This document shows, piece after piece, positions 11,148-21,660 of a stretch of 64,000 bases of DNA. Under the pieces are notes generated by a model. That model was not told where the DNA came from. It worked only from the letters and a program-made list of their open reading frames with translations, and did not search any database. The stretch comes from Choristoneura fumiferana (taxonomy: Eukaryota; Arthropoda; Insecta; Lepidoptera; Tortricidae): NCBI RefSeq assembly GCF_025370935.1, contig NC_133476.1:10801795-10865794 (forward strand), given 5' to 3'. The number at the start of each line of letters is the position of its first letter. Position 1 is the first letter of the stretch. The position numbers were made by a program, and so were the translations under genes.

Positions 11148-11274
11148 CTACGACAAAAGAAAACAAAAGTTAGACAGAAGTTAGGGGTTTTGACTTCCAT
11201 AAGTTAAAGCAAAGGGGGTAATGTGGTTGTTGTAAGACATTTAAATTGATCCAGAATGATGTGAAGATACTCAC
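11148..11274 (-). other. Short intron between hinge exon and ligand-binding-domain exon
   Basis: A 127-bp phase-0 intron with donor GTGAGT and acceptor TCGTAG. This is the only short intron of the gene; the others are 1.2 kb or longer. Nothing else is seen in it. Confidence 0.95.
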
Positions 11275-11510
11275 CAAAGTTGGTTGTGAATAGGTGGGAC
11301 AGTCGCGAGCGCGCGCGCGCATGGCAGCAACGCGGTCCCTTGTGAACTCGCAGGTGTCGAGATGTGCGCGCACGACGCGCGCCAGCAGCCGCGGCGCGTC
11401 ATCCAGCTCCGCAGCCGCGGCCTGCTCGTGCGCCCGCGACGACGACGACTGCTGCATCGCGGCCAAGATTCGCGCCTTCTCGCGTTTCGGCACGCGACCA
11501 AATCGCACGG
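11275..11510 (-). CDS. E75: E75 shared exon: hinge and start of ligand-binding domain
   Basis: This 236-bp exon has acceptor TTGCAG and donor TTG|GTGAGT. It encodes VRFGRVPKREKARILAAMQQ followed by an Ala/Ser-rich linker and a helix-1 region ending RDCPTYSQPTL. The first codon is completed by the upstream exon: GCC (Ala) when joined to the zinc finger 2 exon, CCC (Pro) when joined to the finger-less first exon at 12758-12833. The segment RFGRVPKREKARI is the E75/Rev-erb C-terminal extension that contacts DNA minor groove upstream of the half-site and contributes to nuclear localisation. All recognised isoforms use this exon, so it is the common hub of the gene. Confidence 0.98.
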
Positions 11511-12757
11511 CTGCAACAATACAAAACAAAATTCAAACACATGCTCGCCTCGCCACCTTACTATAAAATAGAGTCGTTAAAACGAAATGAGTGCGTGCCC
11601 ACGAACGGGATTGTTGTGCAAGGTCGCGGCCGGCGGGGTGCAGCTGCGCGCCATGTGCACGCGCAGCTGACGCGAGGGTAGAGTTCATCGCCCGTCCCGC
11701 CGTTATTGTCCGAGGCTTTTGAAAATCCGCGCGGCCGGATGCGTATTCAGTGAACTAGTTTGAATAACGAGTGACAAAGCGCAAACCGCGAGGTCACGTT
11801 AAAAAGTGTTACGACTTTCTCGCGCTAGGTCTGTGGCGCGGTCGAAACGACGTAAGCGCCGGGCGGCGGCGCGCCGCTTGCGGCGTTCGTGCGCGGGCGC
11901 TGGTGAAAGTGTTTGCGAGCTCACGATTGAAAACGAAAGCGGAGAGCGCCCTCTCGCCATTTCTCCGAACTTTCGCTGCGCGATGTGGGCCACGCCAGAT
12001 GCAAGCTATTGTTCGCTACACTCCAATATGTTTTGCTTATCTCTTGAACTAATATCGAGCAGCAGACGAGGGTAGCTCTACTTTTTATATAGACAATTAC
12101 ACGTATAGGTGCGGTTTGATCTATCGTAAATAGTATTGTTAATGATATTTAGGTAATCGATTTATCTACTCGTGTTATATTTTGATAAGTACGAAAATAC
12201 TTTAATAATTTAACAACGCTGCATACACATTTGATATTTTTTTAAAGAAAGATGTAAAAAATACCTAACACAACTGTTAATAGTAAAAACGTTTTTTTTT
12301 AAACCTAACAGTTCAACGTTCAACATAAACGAAAAAAATAAAAGAAAAATTTGTTTAAAATATTGCTATTTGTTTATGAAAATTATAGAGAATATTATTG
12401 ACCGTAATTTCAGAATACTAACGACGTAGCAACCCGTAGTGCCTAAATCCGCAAAAAGTTTTTTGTTCCTTTAAGCTTCATTAATTCATCAAATATATAC
12501 CTACTAATAATACATCAATTATGTAAAGTAATACATAAATGCTAAAACTTAAAATAAACATAAAGTAATGTTATGTTCAATCTAAATGTTAAACGAAGCT
12601 GCTACGATTCGTAGCAGTATTCGTAGGCTAGTGCTACGAAGATGGCACATAAATTCGAACTCGAATTTTTTTAATGAAAAATGTTTAAATAGTAAAAAAA
12701 ATATTTTTAATTAAGAGTAATGTTTTTTTAAAGATGGTGTTAAAAAGTAATACATAC
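11511..12757 (-). other. Intron between the finger-less first exon and the hinge exon
   Basis: GC-rich from about 11600 to 12000, AT-rich beyond. The GC-rich part holds an open minus-strand shadow frame with no recognisable protein. Around 12590-12650 there is a cluster of GCTACGA/TCGTAGC inverted words. No other exon is convincing here. Confidence 0.7.
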
Positions 12758-12833
12758 GAGCATTGTGATATTTCACGACTCCGTTCAGGATTCCCTTCAG
12801 GATCGGCAAGTCCTCTCCCATGTCTAAGACCAT
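12758..12833 (-). CDS. E75: E75 alternative first coding exon, isoform lacking both zinc fingers
   Basis: ATG at 12833-12831 opens 25 codons, MVLDMGEDLPILKGILNG then VVKYHNA, ending in phase 1 at a good donor C|GTATGT. Joined to the hinge exon it reads HNA-P-VRFGRVP and stays in frame to the shared stop (599 aa). An in-frame TGA lies ten codons upstream of the ATG, and the start context has G at -3 and +4. Initiation at the second Met (residue 5) is possible. The product would have the hinge and ligand-binding domain but no DNA-binding domain. E75 isoforms lacking both fingers have been described in other insects such as the cockroach Blattella. The sequence directly shows the ORF, phase and splice site; use as a first exon is inferred. 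Confidence 0.88.
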
Positions 12834-14814
12834 TACAGTTTCTTTCACTAAACTAATTCACAGCCGAAGCCACAAGGTAACTTTATTAAAGAGTACACTA
12901 ATATTTTTTTATCACTAGGTAATGTCACATAGCACTATGGTTTGGTTGGTTCAGCTTCAGCACTGTAATCCGTATATGTTCCACGACGTGATGGTTCGCG
13001 ATCTCGCGTTGAAGTGAGCGGTTGGCATAGTAGCTGGGCTGACGACCGGTGCGCGGGCCGTACTCCCTTGCACTGCGCCGCGGCGCGCGCCGCTCCAACC
13101 TTGAACTTGAGCGGGGACGCGCGCGGGGAGGGGCCGTCAATAACCGCGCGCGCCCCGCCCCGCGCCCCCCTGCGACCCCCGAACTGAGCCGATATAACGT
13201 GAGAGTTTTCCCAAAACTAATTTCCGGTTTCCCCGAGATGAATTTTACTGCCTTTGTTGTTGAGGTTTTTATATTGGGCTGGTTCAAGCTCTATCGCGAC
13301 TATTTTGTAATGCGCGTGTGTGATAATATTTTTCCGCGATGCGTTGTTTGTTTCATTGGCGTTGTTAAATTTGTTCTGGCGTCGTTAAGTTTTTTCTTAT
13401 TCTCATTGTTTTACGTTAAGTAAGCCTAACCTATCTAATATAAATTTTCGAACTAAATAAGATTGTCCTATGCTTCAATATAATTAAGAAAGAAAAATAT
13501 CACGAATTTAATATAATTTATTTTTTACAGTATTATAATTTAACTTCATTGCCACTAAAGTTTACTTCGTTGAAAATTTGTCGTCACGTAAACCCATAGT
13601 TCAAAAATCAGCCGCACTTAGCTAGAGCGCTAGTAACGCGCATGCGCGCCATCTGTTGTCAAGTAGCGGAACTAATCGCTAACTAAACGACGCGAGGCGA
13701 CGAGCATGTTCACTATTTATTTACTTGTTTCATTGGTATTGTTTTGTAGTTTAAAATTTTTGATCAACTGAATTTTCATGAATAAGGTAAAAACTCATTG
13801 TCCTTTATAAAAAAATATCTGCGTACTTTCGAATGAATGAATGAATGCTAGTTATATAAAGTTAATTTTCAACATGAATTACAAAATCCTTGAAACAATT
13901 GTTATGTAGTGATCAATAACTCGCAAAAATATACATTCTACTTACCTACATGTTACTGTCAACATAAATTGAGACTGTTAATCTGTTTAGAAGCCAGATA
14001 TGGCCAGATTGTATGAGTTCTAAGTGTATGTACCTACTAAACCTGTATATCCTCTAGTATAGTAAGTAGTACGAATACTATGAGTAGTACTATTGTTTAC
14101 TTATGCATGCGTACTAATCATCAAACGCATCATACCTGGATTGGAGAAACGTGGGTTCAACGAACTACATTACGAAAGTGAAAATATAAATTTCCCTCTC
14201 GCGCTTACGAAATGCCTTTCTCCGCTTTCACCGGAGAAGGCCCGTGTTGCAAGCGCGGAGCGGCCGTCGACCTGCTTAGCGTGCGCTCACCCGCGCTCGC
14301 TTGCATAACCCGACCCCCACCGCACGCACGGGACCCCCCTCCGAAACCCCACTTCTTTTCGCCCCCCCTCCGCGCGCTGCGAAATAGGATCTCAATATCG
14401 CGGCACAACAGGCGCGCGAGCGGCGCTAACTGTCCTGCAATGCTAATTGCGTATGCATATCTGCGCGAAACGCCTAACCGCGTCACATTGCATCACTGGC
14501 ACTAATTTCGTATTAACATGACCTGTTTAGTGACTAGATGTTATCTTGTTTAAATGCGTTTGTAGAGTAAAATGTTGTCGCAAAAATTAGAGTAACGTGT
14601 TTTATTATTTAAATAAGCTGTTTTTAGTGAAATTGTCATTTATTCTGGCACTCAAAAAATTACAGATGTTTTATGATTTTGTTAAAAGATAATCAGTCAG
14701 CTGATCATTTTTTACGATAGTTTAACTAACAGCTGTTTTCTAGTACAACATTTTTTACTTTAAAATGCACAAAAAAATTACAAAATTACGGTAAACAAAA
14801 AAAATGCAACTCAC
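12834..14814 (-). other. Intron upstream of the finger-less exon, likely containing its promoter
   Basis: A very GC-rich block at 13030-13190 lies 200-350 bp upstream of the finger-less ATG and is the obvious promoter candidate. A minus-strand initiator-like GCTCAGTTCG occurs at 13180-13189. A second GC-rich block is at 14200-14440. The rest is AT-rich, with (GAAT)n near 13826 and a CTCF-like AGATGGCGC (minus) at 13646-13654. Confidence 0.6.
13180..13189 (-). promoter_or_regulatory. Candidate initiator for the finger-less E75 isoform
   Basis: GCTCAGTTCG on the minus strand matches the arthropod TCAGT initiator, with A+1 near 13185, about 350 bp upstream of the ATG at 12833. The same ten bases occur about 180 bp upstream of the E75A ATG. 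There is no properly spaced TATA box or DPE, so this is weak. Confidence 0.25.
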
Positions 14815-14959
14815 CATCTCTGCTCATGCCCACTGCGATGCATTTTTTCAATCGGCAATATTGACACCGATTTCTGTTGATTCTAAGGATGGAGCACTGC
14901 TGGTTTTTCGTACAGGGTCGGTACTGGATCTTCTGTTGTATGGACCGCCTGAAGAAGCC
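14815..14959 (-). CDS. E75: E75 shared exon: second zinc finger of the DNA-binding domain
   Basis: Encodes GFFRRSIQQKIQYRPC, then the second finger through CRLKKCIAVGMSRD plus one base. The four finger-2 cysteines are in RPC-TKNQQC-RNRCQYC, and the residues match fly E75 as I know it. For E75A and the two distal isoforms the exon starts at 14959 after an ATCCCCAG acceptor, completing CEGCK|GFFRR, the classic receptor intron position between the fingers. It ends in phase 1 at donor G|GTGAGT (14814-14813). For E75B the same exon is extended upstream with no splice. Confidence 0.98.
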
Positions 14960-15109
14960 CTGGGGATCACAGCGGCAGTTAGAGTCGGGCTCGGGGTCGG
15001 AGCCGTCGCTGGAGCAGCCTGAGTCCGAGGACTCGCGGCGCGCCTCCAGCATGCTCACTAGCACCGAGTGCCGCTCGCGCAGCTCGGCCGTTTCGCACGA
15101 CATCACCAT
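14815..15109 (-). CDS. E75: E75B first coding exon: isoform-specific N-terminus reading through into zinc finger 2
   Basis: ATG at 15109 opens 50 isoform-specific codons (MVMSCETAELRERHSVLVSM, then a Ser/Asp/Glu-rich stretch, ending NCRCDPQ) that run directly into GFFRRSIQQK without an intron. The protein therefore has only the second finger, as in E75B of Drosophila and other insects, and should not bind DNA as a normal monomer. It is thought to act through partners such as HR3. Joined to the hinge and last exon it predicts 672 aa. The acceptor used by the other isoforms (AG at 14961-14960) lies inside this coding sequence. The N-terminus contains DSGCSS (15008-15025), a DSGxxS degron-like motif. 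Confidence 0.95.
14960..14967 (-). promoter_or_regulatory. Splice acceptor embedded in E75B coding sequence
   Basis: Minus strand ATCCCCAG, followed by the exon base at 14959. It is the 3' splice site for isoforms that carry zinc finger 1, and it is simultaneously E75B codons for Asp-Pro-Gln. Confidence 0.9.
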
Positions 15110-15330
15110 TCACAGGCACACACGCCACTGGCACCTAACACCTGGCACCACCACACGTTATACACTGAGTGCACCGACGCGGGCGACGGTCGGCAGAGGA
15201 CTGACTGTGCGGCGCGGCAGCGCGCGGCGCTCAGTTAGCAGCCGCGACCTAGTTGCCGGCCGCCGACCCGTGCGAGAAAGTGAGAGTGCCCCCGCGCGCC
15301 GCACTCCTAACGGTCCACGCCGCTCTAGAA

Positions 15331-15365
15331 TGCGCCGCTGCCGCTGCACCGGTGCGCCGGATATA
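15331..15365 (-). promoter_or_regulatory. Candidate E75B core promoter (TATA-like box plus initiator-like site)
   Basis: CCTATAT is read on the minus strand at 15367-15361 in otherwise GC-rich DNA. GCATTC lies 34 bases downstream with A at 15331, giving a 5' UTR of about 220 bases. Alternative initiator-like TCAGT words have A at 15202 and 15166. The spacing suits a TATA promoter; the exact start site is inferred. Confidence 0.35.
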
Positions 15366-15410
15366 GGCCGGGCGCATCCCGGCGGCGTCGCGGCGCGCGG
15401 CCGTTCACCC

Positions 15411-15489
15411 CGGGTCGACGACCGCTCGATTGCACAACCGTCGCCCCGCGCCCCTCCCCTCCCGGGAGCAGGGCGGGTCGACGACCGGC
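15411..15489. repeat. Two copies of GGGTCGACGACCG upstream of E75B
   Basis: CGGGTCGACGACCG at 15411-15424 and GCGGGTCGACGACCGGC at 15473-15489. The latter 17-mer is repeated exactly at 7862-7878. The copies lie just upstream of the proposed E75B start site. Confidence 0.7.
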
Positions 15490-16065
15490 GACCGCCCGCT
15501 GACGTCATACGCGTCACGGCCTACCTCAATGCGCGCGCGCCTCACTAGGGGCTGTAATGATCCAATTAGATCAACACTAGATAGGAACGCACTCCGACGC
15601 GTTGTGCTGATTACAATTGCCAACGGAATGCTACGATTCCACTATCATAGTTATACTACGCGACCTAGCTAACTACTACGAGACAGAGCGACTCATTAAC
15701 GACTGGAGCATTATAAAGGCTCATTCATTAATTACCTAAAAATCTCATCAAGCTACCTACTCTTAATAAATAAACTCCTGTTTGTGTTTATTGTGACAAC
15801 CATAGCATCGGTCATAGTGAAATTCAACGAATCCCATAAAGGCCTAAGGTAATTAGTGTGTCGTTTCTTTGCCTCTCGCATCGGTGTAGGTACTTAATTT
15901 GCTGAAGAGGCAGGACAAAGAGTTGCATCGTGTCGTGCCGCAGGCGGAGGCTGCGCGGGCGGTGTGGGGGGAGGGTCGGTGGCCCAATTTCGCGCTGCCA
16001 TCGATCCATTGTGCGCTGTGCGAGTGGCCCATAATTGGCCGCAGCGCGGGCAGTGACCGGCCGTG

Positions 16066-16078
16066 CGGTCATTGACCT
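16066..16078. promoter_or_regulatory. Perfect IR-1 ecdysone-response-element-like palindrome
   Basis: The plus strand reads CGGTCATTGACCT, that is GGTCA-T-TGACC, two ideal half-sites inverted around one base. The minus strand reads AGGTCAATGACCG. IR-1 of AGGTCA is the optimal EcR/USP site. It lies about 960 bp upstream of the E75B ATG in a GC-rich islet. Occupancy is inferred from motif and position. Confidence 0.65.
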
Positions 16079-19000
16079 CCTTACGCGAAAACAAAACCTT
16101 CCCGCCAGCCCCACGCTCCTCCCGTAACCGATATCGTGGTTTCCGCATCACTATGCCATCGTACTACTACCTGGTTACATATATCTAATTCATGTTATAT
16201 AATTAATAGCGGCCATTCGTCACTATCGAAGTGTCAACGACCTCATACTAATTAACACGGTGACTCCGTTTCGAGTGCTATAAAAAGTAAATACTACATT
16301 TGTCATTTACCCTATTTGGTTCCGTTAGCTGTAAACAATGTGGGCTGCTTTTGATAAAGCGATGACTGTAATTAGTTCTGCCTACAATAAATAAACGGAT
16401 ACGCGTACGCCGTGCGGGTATCTTATTGCGGCGGGGTAAAAAATAGCGATAACCTATTAAAAATGTGTTTATTAACGAGCGGCGTTAATGATTCATTACA
16501 TATTATTTTTATGGACTAATAATTATGAGTAATTTTAGTCGGGTGTATAGAACAATGCAAGCAGGAGGGTGTGCATCAGGCTGTATGAATGACGCACGCA
16601 CGCGGCGAGCGTGTATCGCATGATCCGCGGTAAGTGCACGTAACATCTCACCTCCACGGTGAGTCAGTGGGCATATAAATAAGTGGCACATAAATAAATA
16701 CATAGCTGTACCGTGGAGGGTTTCGTCAGCGCGATGTGGGTCACGCTCGCCGTCGAGAATTTTCGACACAGCAGCAGTCGCCTAGCCTCGCGCGATAAGC
16801 GATCGACCGACACTTTTTGGTTAACGTTACATTGACACAGTTAGCTGGGATTATCGCTGACTGGGCTCGTTGTACTTAATTTAACAAGTTTCACATCGGC
16901 CTTCCTATTTGGAAAATTGAAATAAACGATACCGCTAGAAACAGACACATGCCCGACTAGACCACGTTATTTATTACTAAATATGTGGTTTGCTTATTGT
17001 AGATAAAAAAGGGCATTTAAAAGGTGTGGTTGTGGTATAACTATAGCAACTACTTCCATAGCTACAAACAAAGGCCTTGATTATTTAAGCGATCTATTAG
17101 TCATTTTAATTTAATTCCGAAAGCGTACAAACTAAACAATAAAGTGTAGCGGCAAAGACATTGACTCATAGCCTGGGAAACAATGCCATCCGTGTTTGGC
17201 GCTAAGCTCGCCAAAAGCGATATTAAGTGTTAATAAATAAGTTGTGGCCGTAAACTAGCAGTGGCATGAACCCGCCGTAACGGTGCAGCGGGCAACGACT
17301 TTGGCTGCGCCGGAGCAGGTAAAGTGAGATAAGGACTTACGCTACGCTTTACGTGTTTACATCTGTCATCGGTGACGCACGTATAGACCCGGGAAATTCT
17401 GAATGTGGTTGGCGTTTACCGCCAACGCCAACGAAGGCTACCTAAGTCAGGAGGGAGTGATTTTTTGACGAACCTTCTGAACGCGTAGATGTAAATAATA
17501 TAACCATTGAATGATAATCGAAAGAAAGCAAAGTTTTAATTATTAATTGCTAACAGGTTGATTTTTTACTTTTTTATATTATAAATGTATACATAATGTT
17601 TAATTAGCATGACACTAATTAAACGTTATACATAATAAAAAAATGGATTTTGTTGTCATATCTAATATGTATTACAAGTTGTGAACTTTATTAGAGTGAC
17701 ATTAGATAAAATGTTATTTCTCACGGACGCACCCCTGTCAAACTAATATGTCCTAGTCAATATCAAAGAAGAAAGGAGGTAAAAATGACAAAAGCAAATT
17801 AACCTCATAAAAGCTGAGGCATCGGCATTTCCTAGGAAGCGAGTCTTACCGCGGCCGCCCGCTACACGGCCAGGCCAGATGTTGGCCAGATACCGCCTAG
17901 CCTGCGCTGACTCACTAGGGCCGTGATTCATTTCCCGTTCACGTATCAGTTTATTTATAGTGCGATCGCGTAACAAAAATATGGACTCATTGATACGATT
18001 AGATTAATATAGCGAGTTCATGCCTTAGGTTCCCGCTAAAACCAATACTAATATCAGACATTTGTGTAATCGAGTGCCAAAGGGTTGCTCGTTTCGGACA
18101 ACTTGCCATAATGACCCTTTTGCTACGGATTGTCACATATAATCTAGTTAGAACTGTTAAATAACTAGTGCATCTATTCTATCCACGAAATGAATTTCAA
18201 GTTTTCAGTATACTTAATATGTACAATAATATCAAAAAATAATTGAATTGTACGTTCTGCAAAACCATAAACACGGGGCTCATACGGAAAAACCATGAGT
18301 TCTAATAATACATTTACAGTTTCTTCTAAGCATTTACCGGTTCACTGCGACCTCAGTAAAAACACCCACGAAACGTAAATAGGCCATAACATGTAATACA
18401 TTTAAAGTTAACGACGAAGTAAAGCACTAAAACATTTATTATGAAGAGTCAAGTTCGGTCGCAGTCTACCAGGAAGGCATGTGCTGCAGCGATGCTCCCA
18501 ATAAATATGACCGCGGGATCAATGAACTTTTGAGCTGACAGTTCAAAAATAATGTGGGTTACGTTCACGTTGCGCGTACGTTCGTTGCCCGGAGTTGTTT
18601 ACGAGGTACGTCGCGGGGTCGACGGCCCTGCAGAGCGAATGGTGTCGAAAAATAAGCGACCCACAATACGACACCAGGGATTATGTCGGCCAACGGAACA
18701 AAGAGCTTCAAGCTCCGCCGCCGTTGCCTACCGAAATAACAATGGAACGCGAACGCTAGCTTTGCTAAGAAGTTGTATAACCAAGTTAAATGCATACTAT
18801 GGGGTTTTATAACCTAACTGTAGTCCAGGTAAACGCCTAAAGATGGCAGGGGTTGATTTTTTAATTACCAGAGATAATGGTAAAATAAACCGCATTGGAA
18901 TTGAAATGCGAGTGTGTTGGATCCTTGTGTCACAATACACTGATTTACGCTCTTTCCGGGTGGATTTTTAAATTTTCGTACATTTGATTTAAAAAATCGC

Positions 19001-19583
19001 CCCCTTGGTTAAGTTATTTAAACTAAAGAACTGAACTGAAAGAACTGGAACTGTACAATTTTGTTTTATAGTTTGTTTTCGATAGCATTTAAATTTAAAT
19101 ATCAGTGCTAGTAGTAGTATATAATGATTAATGAATAAAGATGTAAAAACCGAAATTATCTACCCATCTTCGAAATTTAAATAGTTCGGACCACTATCAT
19201 TTAATGGGGGTTCATATGACGCGTCCATTTAAGGCGGCTAAAAAGCAACTAGATTTGAATATTTTTTATTAAACACGCCTATGAAATTCAGTGAACATAA
19301 AGTTAAAATTAAGGAGTCTTAAGTGTTATTTCGGTAGGTATCTATGAATGTTTCTAAATGCCTAATACTTGGTAACTCGATATATCTCATTGAAGATTAA
19401 GAACGGTCATAGAACTTTGCGTTCCACTTAAAATTAATAGCTAGCTACTTTCCTAATATGATGAGGGAACAAAAACAGTTAACATTTGTAAATATCAAAA
19501 CAAACGTAGGTATAGGTATATGGCCTACTAACCACTAATGGATATTTTACTATCGAATCGCGTATCTCAATGTAAAAATCAAG

Positions 19584-19596
19584 GGTTCATTGACAT
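19584..19596 (+). promoter_or_regulatory. EcRE-like site GGTTCATTGACAT
   Basis: Matches RGKTCANTGAMCY at 12 of 13 positions and resembles the hsp27 ecdysone element. It lies in the intron about 4.5 kb upstream of the E75B ATG. Confidence 0.35.
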
Positions 19597-21571
19597 CGTG
19601 CGTAGGCAGATTCGAACAAACAAAATGTGAGTCGGCCTCATCACTACGTTCGTGCCATTCAATGAAACTTTGCGCGCGTAGCCGCTACGCGCCGTAGCAG
19701 CACTGCTCCAATCTACAAGTAGCGCCATCTCGCGGCGAGTAGCTGAACTACTAACTCATGTTGGTTATTATCGTCGCTTGTTGGCGCTACGCGTCGCTCA
19801 CGTTGCAGAATGTTACGCAATACTTGAAACTCGCGCAAGTTGGTATTTTATTTTAATTACTTTTATAGTTTAAAATAATAATGGTAATAAAATGTCAAGA
19901 TTTGAACTATCTCTTGGCAATTTGTTTTTTTTTTTCTTATAAGCTAGACAAAGTCATACGTCTGAATACTTATCCTATTGATTCTTATTGGTTCAGTCAG
20001 ATAATCAGATTGTAATAAGTGCATCAAAAAGTTGGCGAGAGATTTGGCTGTGTGGGGATACAAGGGGGTCCAATATCCCGGTCGTTCACGTCCACTCACT
20101 TTGTGTGCGAGCCGTCTGGTGCATTGTACAGCGGCGAGCCAGACTGCCGAAGGACACGCATTGTCCGGACCAGTCCCAAACGAGTTCCTGGACACTTGCA
20201 CTTCTATAGCCGTCTGTACGCTTTCACGCTTATAACTACGACCTTTGCCGGGGTCGAGGGTCGGTTGCTGACTGTGAGATAGTAACACATAAATTAAATT
20301 CAAACTACCGCATTTATTACTAGAACAGTACAATATAGGTGTATAAATGCGACCTACAAATTAAAGGAAACTGAATTAGACGAGGAAGCAATTAGAGTCC
20401 GCTCTTGAACGTTCACTGAACACGTACTTATTTACAACTTTCGCCAGTAACCTTGTGTGCTCGTGGAACGTGAGTCTGGCGTCTTTCCACCATTGATCTT
20501 TGTTCAATGTTTAATTTTTGTCGCTTCTGGTTTTTTGTTTACTGACATTCCTCGGCGAGACACACGTAGTTGCCTCCCGTCTCCGTACGTTGTGACCTTG
20601 TGATCGCGGCTTTTTACTTTTTGCTGACAGCGACCATCTATTTTTATGTAAGATTATTTTGGTTCTCATTTCAACTGTCCGAAAAATAAACTTTAAACTA
20701 ATATAGGCACTCAGAAGAAATGGTACCCGTAAGTGGCCACACGGATGCGGGCCCTGCGGGTATCGAAGTAAAGGATACGTGACTCAAGTGCTAACGAAAT
20801 ATCCTTCACGACGCGCTCTATTCATACAATTGTGATGTCAAAAACAAATTGGGTCGCATCATATTTACAGTTAGGGTGGCTCTATCTATTCAAGAATGTT
20901 TAACCTTATCGCATTGACCTCACCTAGTGGCACAATGCAACTGTTGAACAATTATAGCTTTTATGAAAGGCTCGTTCCCGTGTGATTGTTCCGGGACAGG
21001 TATCAACGAAAATAAAACGTCTCGAGGGGTCGCGCTGACCGAGGCAGGTACCCGGCGACCCAAAAACTGATCAACTTCACACGTTTTTTATAGCAATTTG
21101 ATACTATGTAAATCGGATTTACATTGTGTAAATAAATAAGGTCATCGGGTGGCTTTGTTCACAGAGATTGTCTTCCGCGTGGAGCGGCCCCGAGCGGCCT
21201 TGCAAAGCAGTTCTGACAGGATGAAGTGCAGCAGTCACCTGTCATGTTGACTTCCTGCTATGCGCTGAATAGGACGTAAAGTAACGGCTAGGTTCATTAA
21301 CGGATTCGAAGGCCTAAGGTGTGGTGGTGGCGGCAATTTTTCGTAAACCAGTGAGCATACTGGATATGGACGGTCTCATTTTTAAATTACAAATATTGAT
21401 TTAGTTAAGTACCGTCATCTGTGGCAACTTTATCTTCCTATGTTGATTTTAGTAAAATTTCAAAAGCAAAGAATGTGTTTATATATAACTAGTAAACTGC
21501 TGCTGATGGCGAAAGATGCAAGTTGCCACAAATTAACTAGGTATATGTATATCAATGCCAGCGATAGTTAC

Positions 21572-21660
21572 CTTGCAGCCTTCACAGGAATGCACACCAT
21601 AATGGAATCCACTAGCTTTGTCACCACACACGCGGCATAACACTGTGGTACCATCAAATT
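21572..21660 (-). CDS. E75: E75 exon encoding zinc finger 1
   Basis: This 89-bp exon has acceptor TTTGTTTCAG and donor AAG|GTAACT. It encodes FDGTTVLCRVCGDKASGF followed by HYGVHSCEGCK, the first zinc finger with its four Cys (CRVC and CEGC) and the P-box residues EGCK. It starts with AA, so the first codon is GAA (Glu) when joined to any distal first exon ending in G. It ends in phase 0, matching the acceptor at 14959. It is present in E75A and the two distal isoforms and absent from E75B and the finger-less isoform. It is too short to be seen as a long open frame; I found it by searching for the finger signature. Confidence 0.97.

Larger units (their letters stand above)
15110..21571 (-). 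other. Intron between zinc finger 1 exon and the E75B/zinc finger 2 exon
   Basis: Holds the E75B promoter region (15110-16150, GC-rich), an IR-1 site at 16066-16078, and an EcRE-like GGTTCATTGACAT at 19584-19596. GC islets occur near 17260-17310, 17820-17930, 18570-18740 and 19660-19810. A minus-strand frame at 19944-20333 has no recognised product. No repeat element is obvious apart from short AT-rich tracts. Confidence 0.7.

Noticed and set aside
11170..11529. 119-codon minus-strand frame as a separate gene
   Set aside because: It is the E75 hinge exon (11275-11510) read through both flanking introns.
16509..16769. Minus-strand frame ending near CGTGGAG|GTGAGA as another E75 first exon
   Set aside because: The donor is phase 1, whereas the next acceptor (14959) needs phase 0. 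Joining to the hinge exon would be in phase, but the peptide is hydrophobic and shows no sign of conservation.
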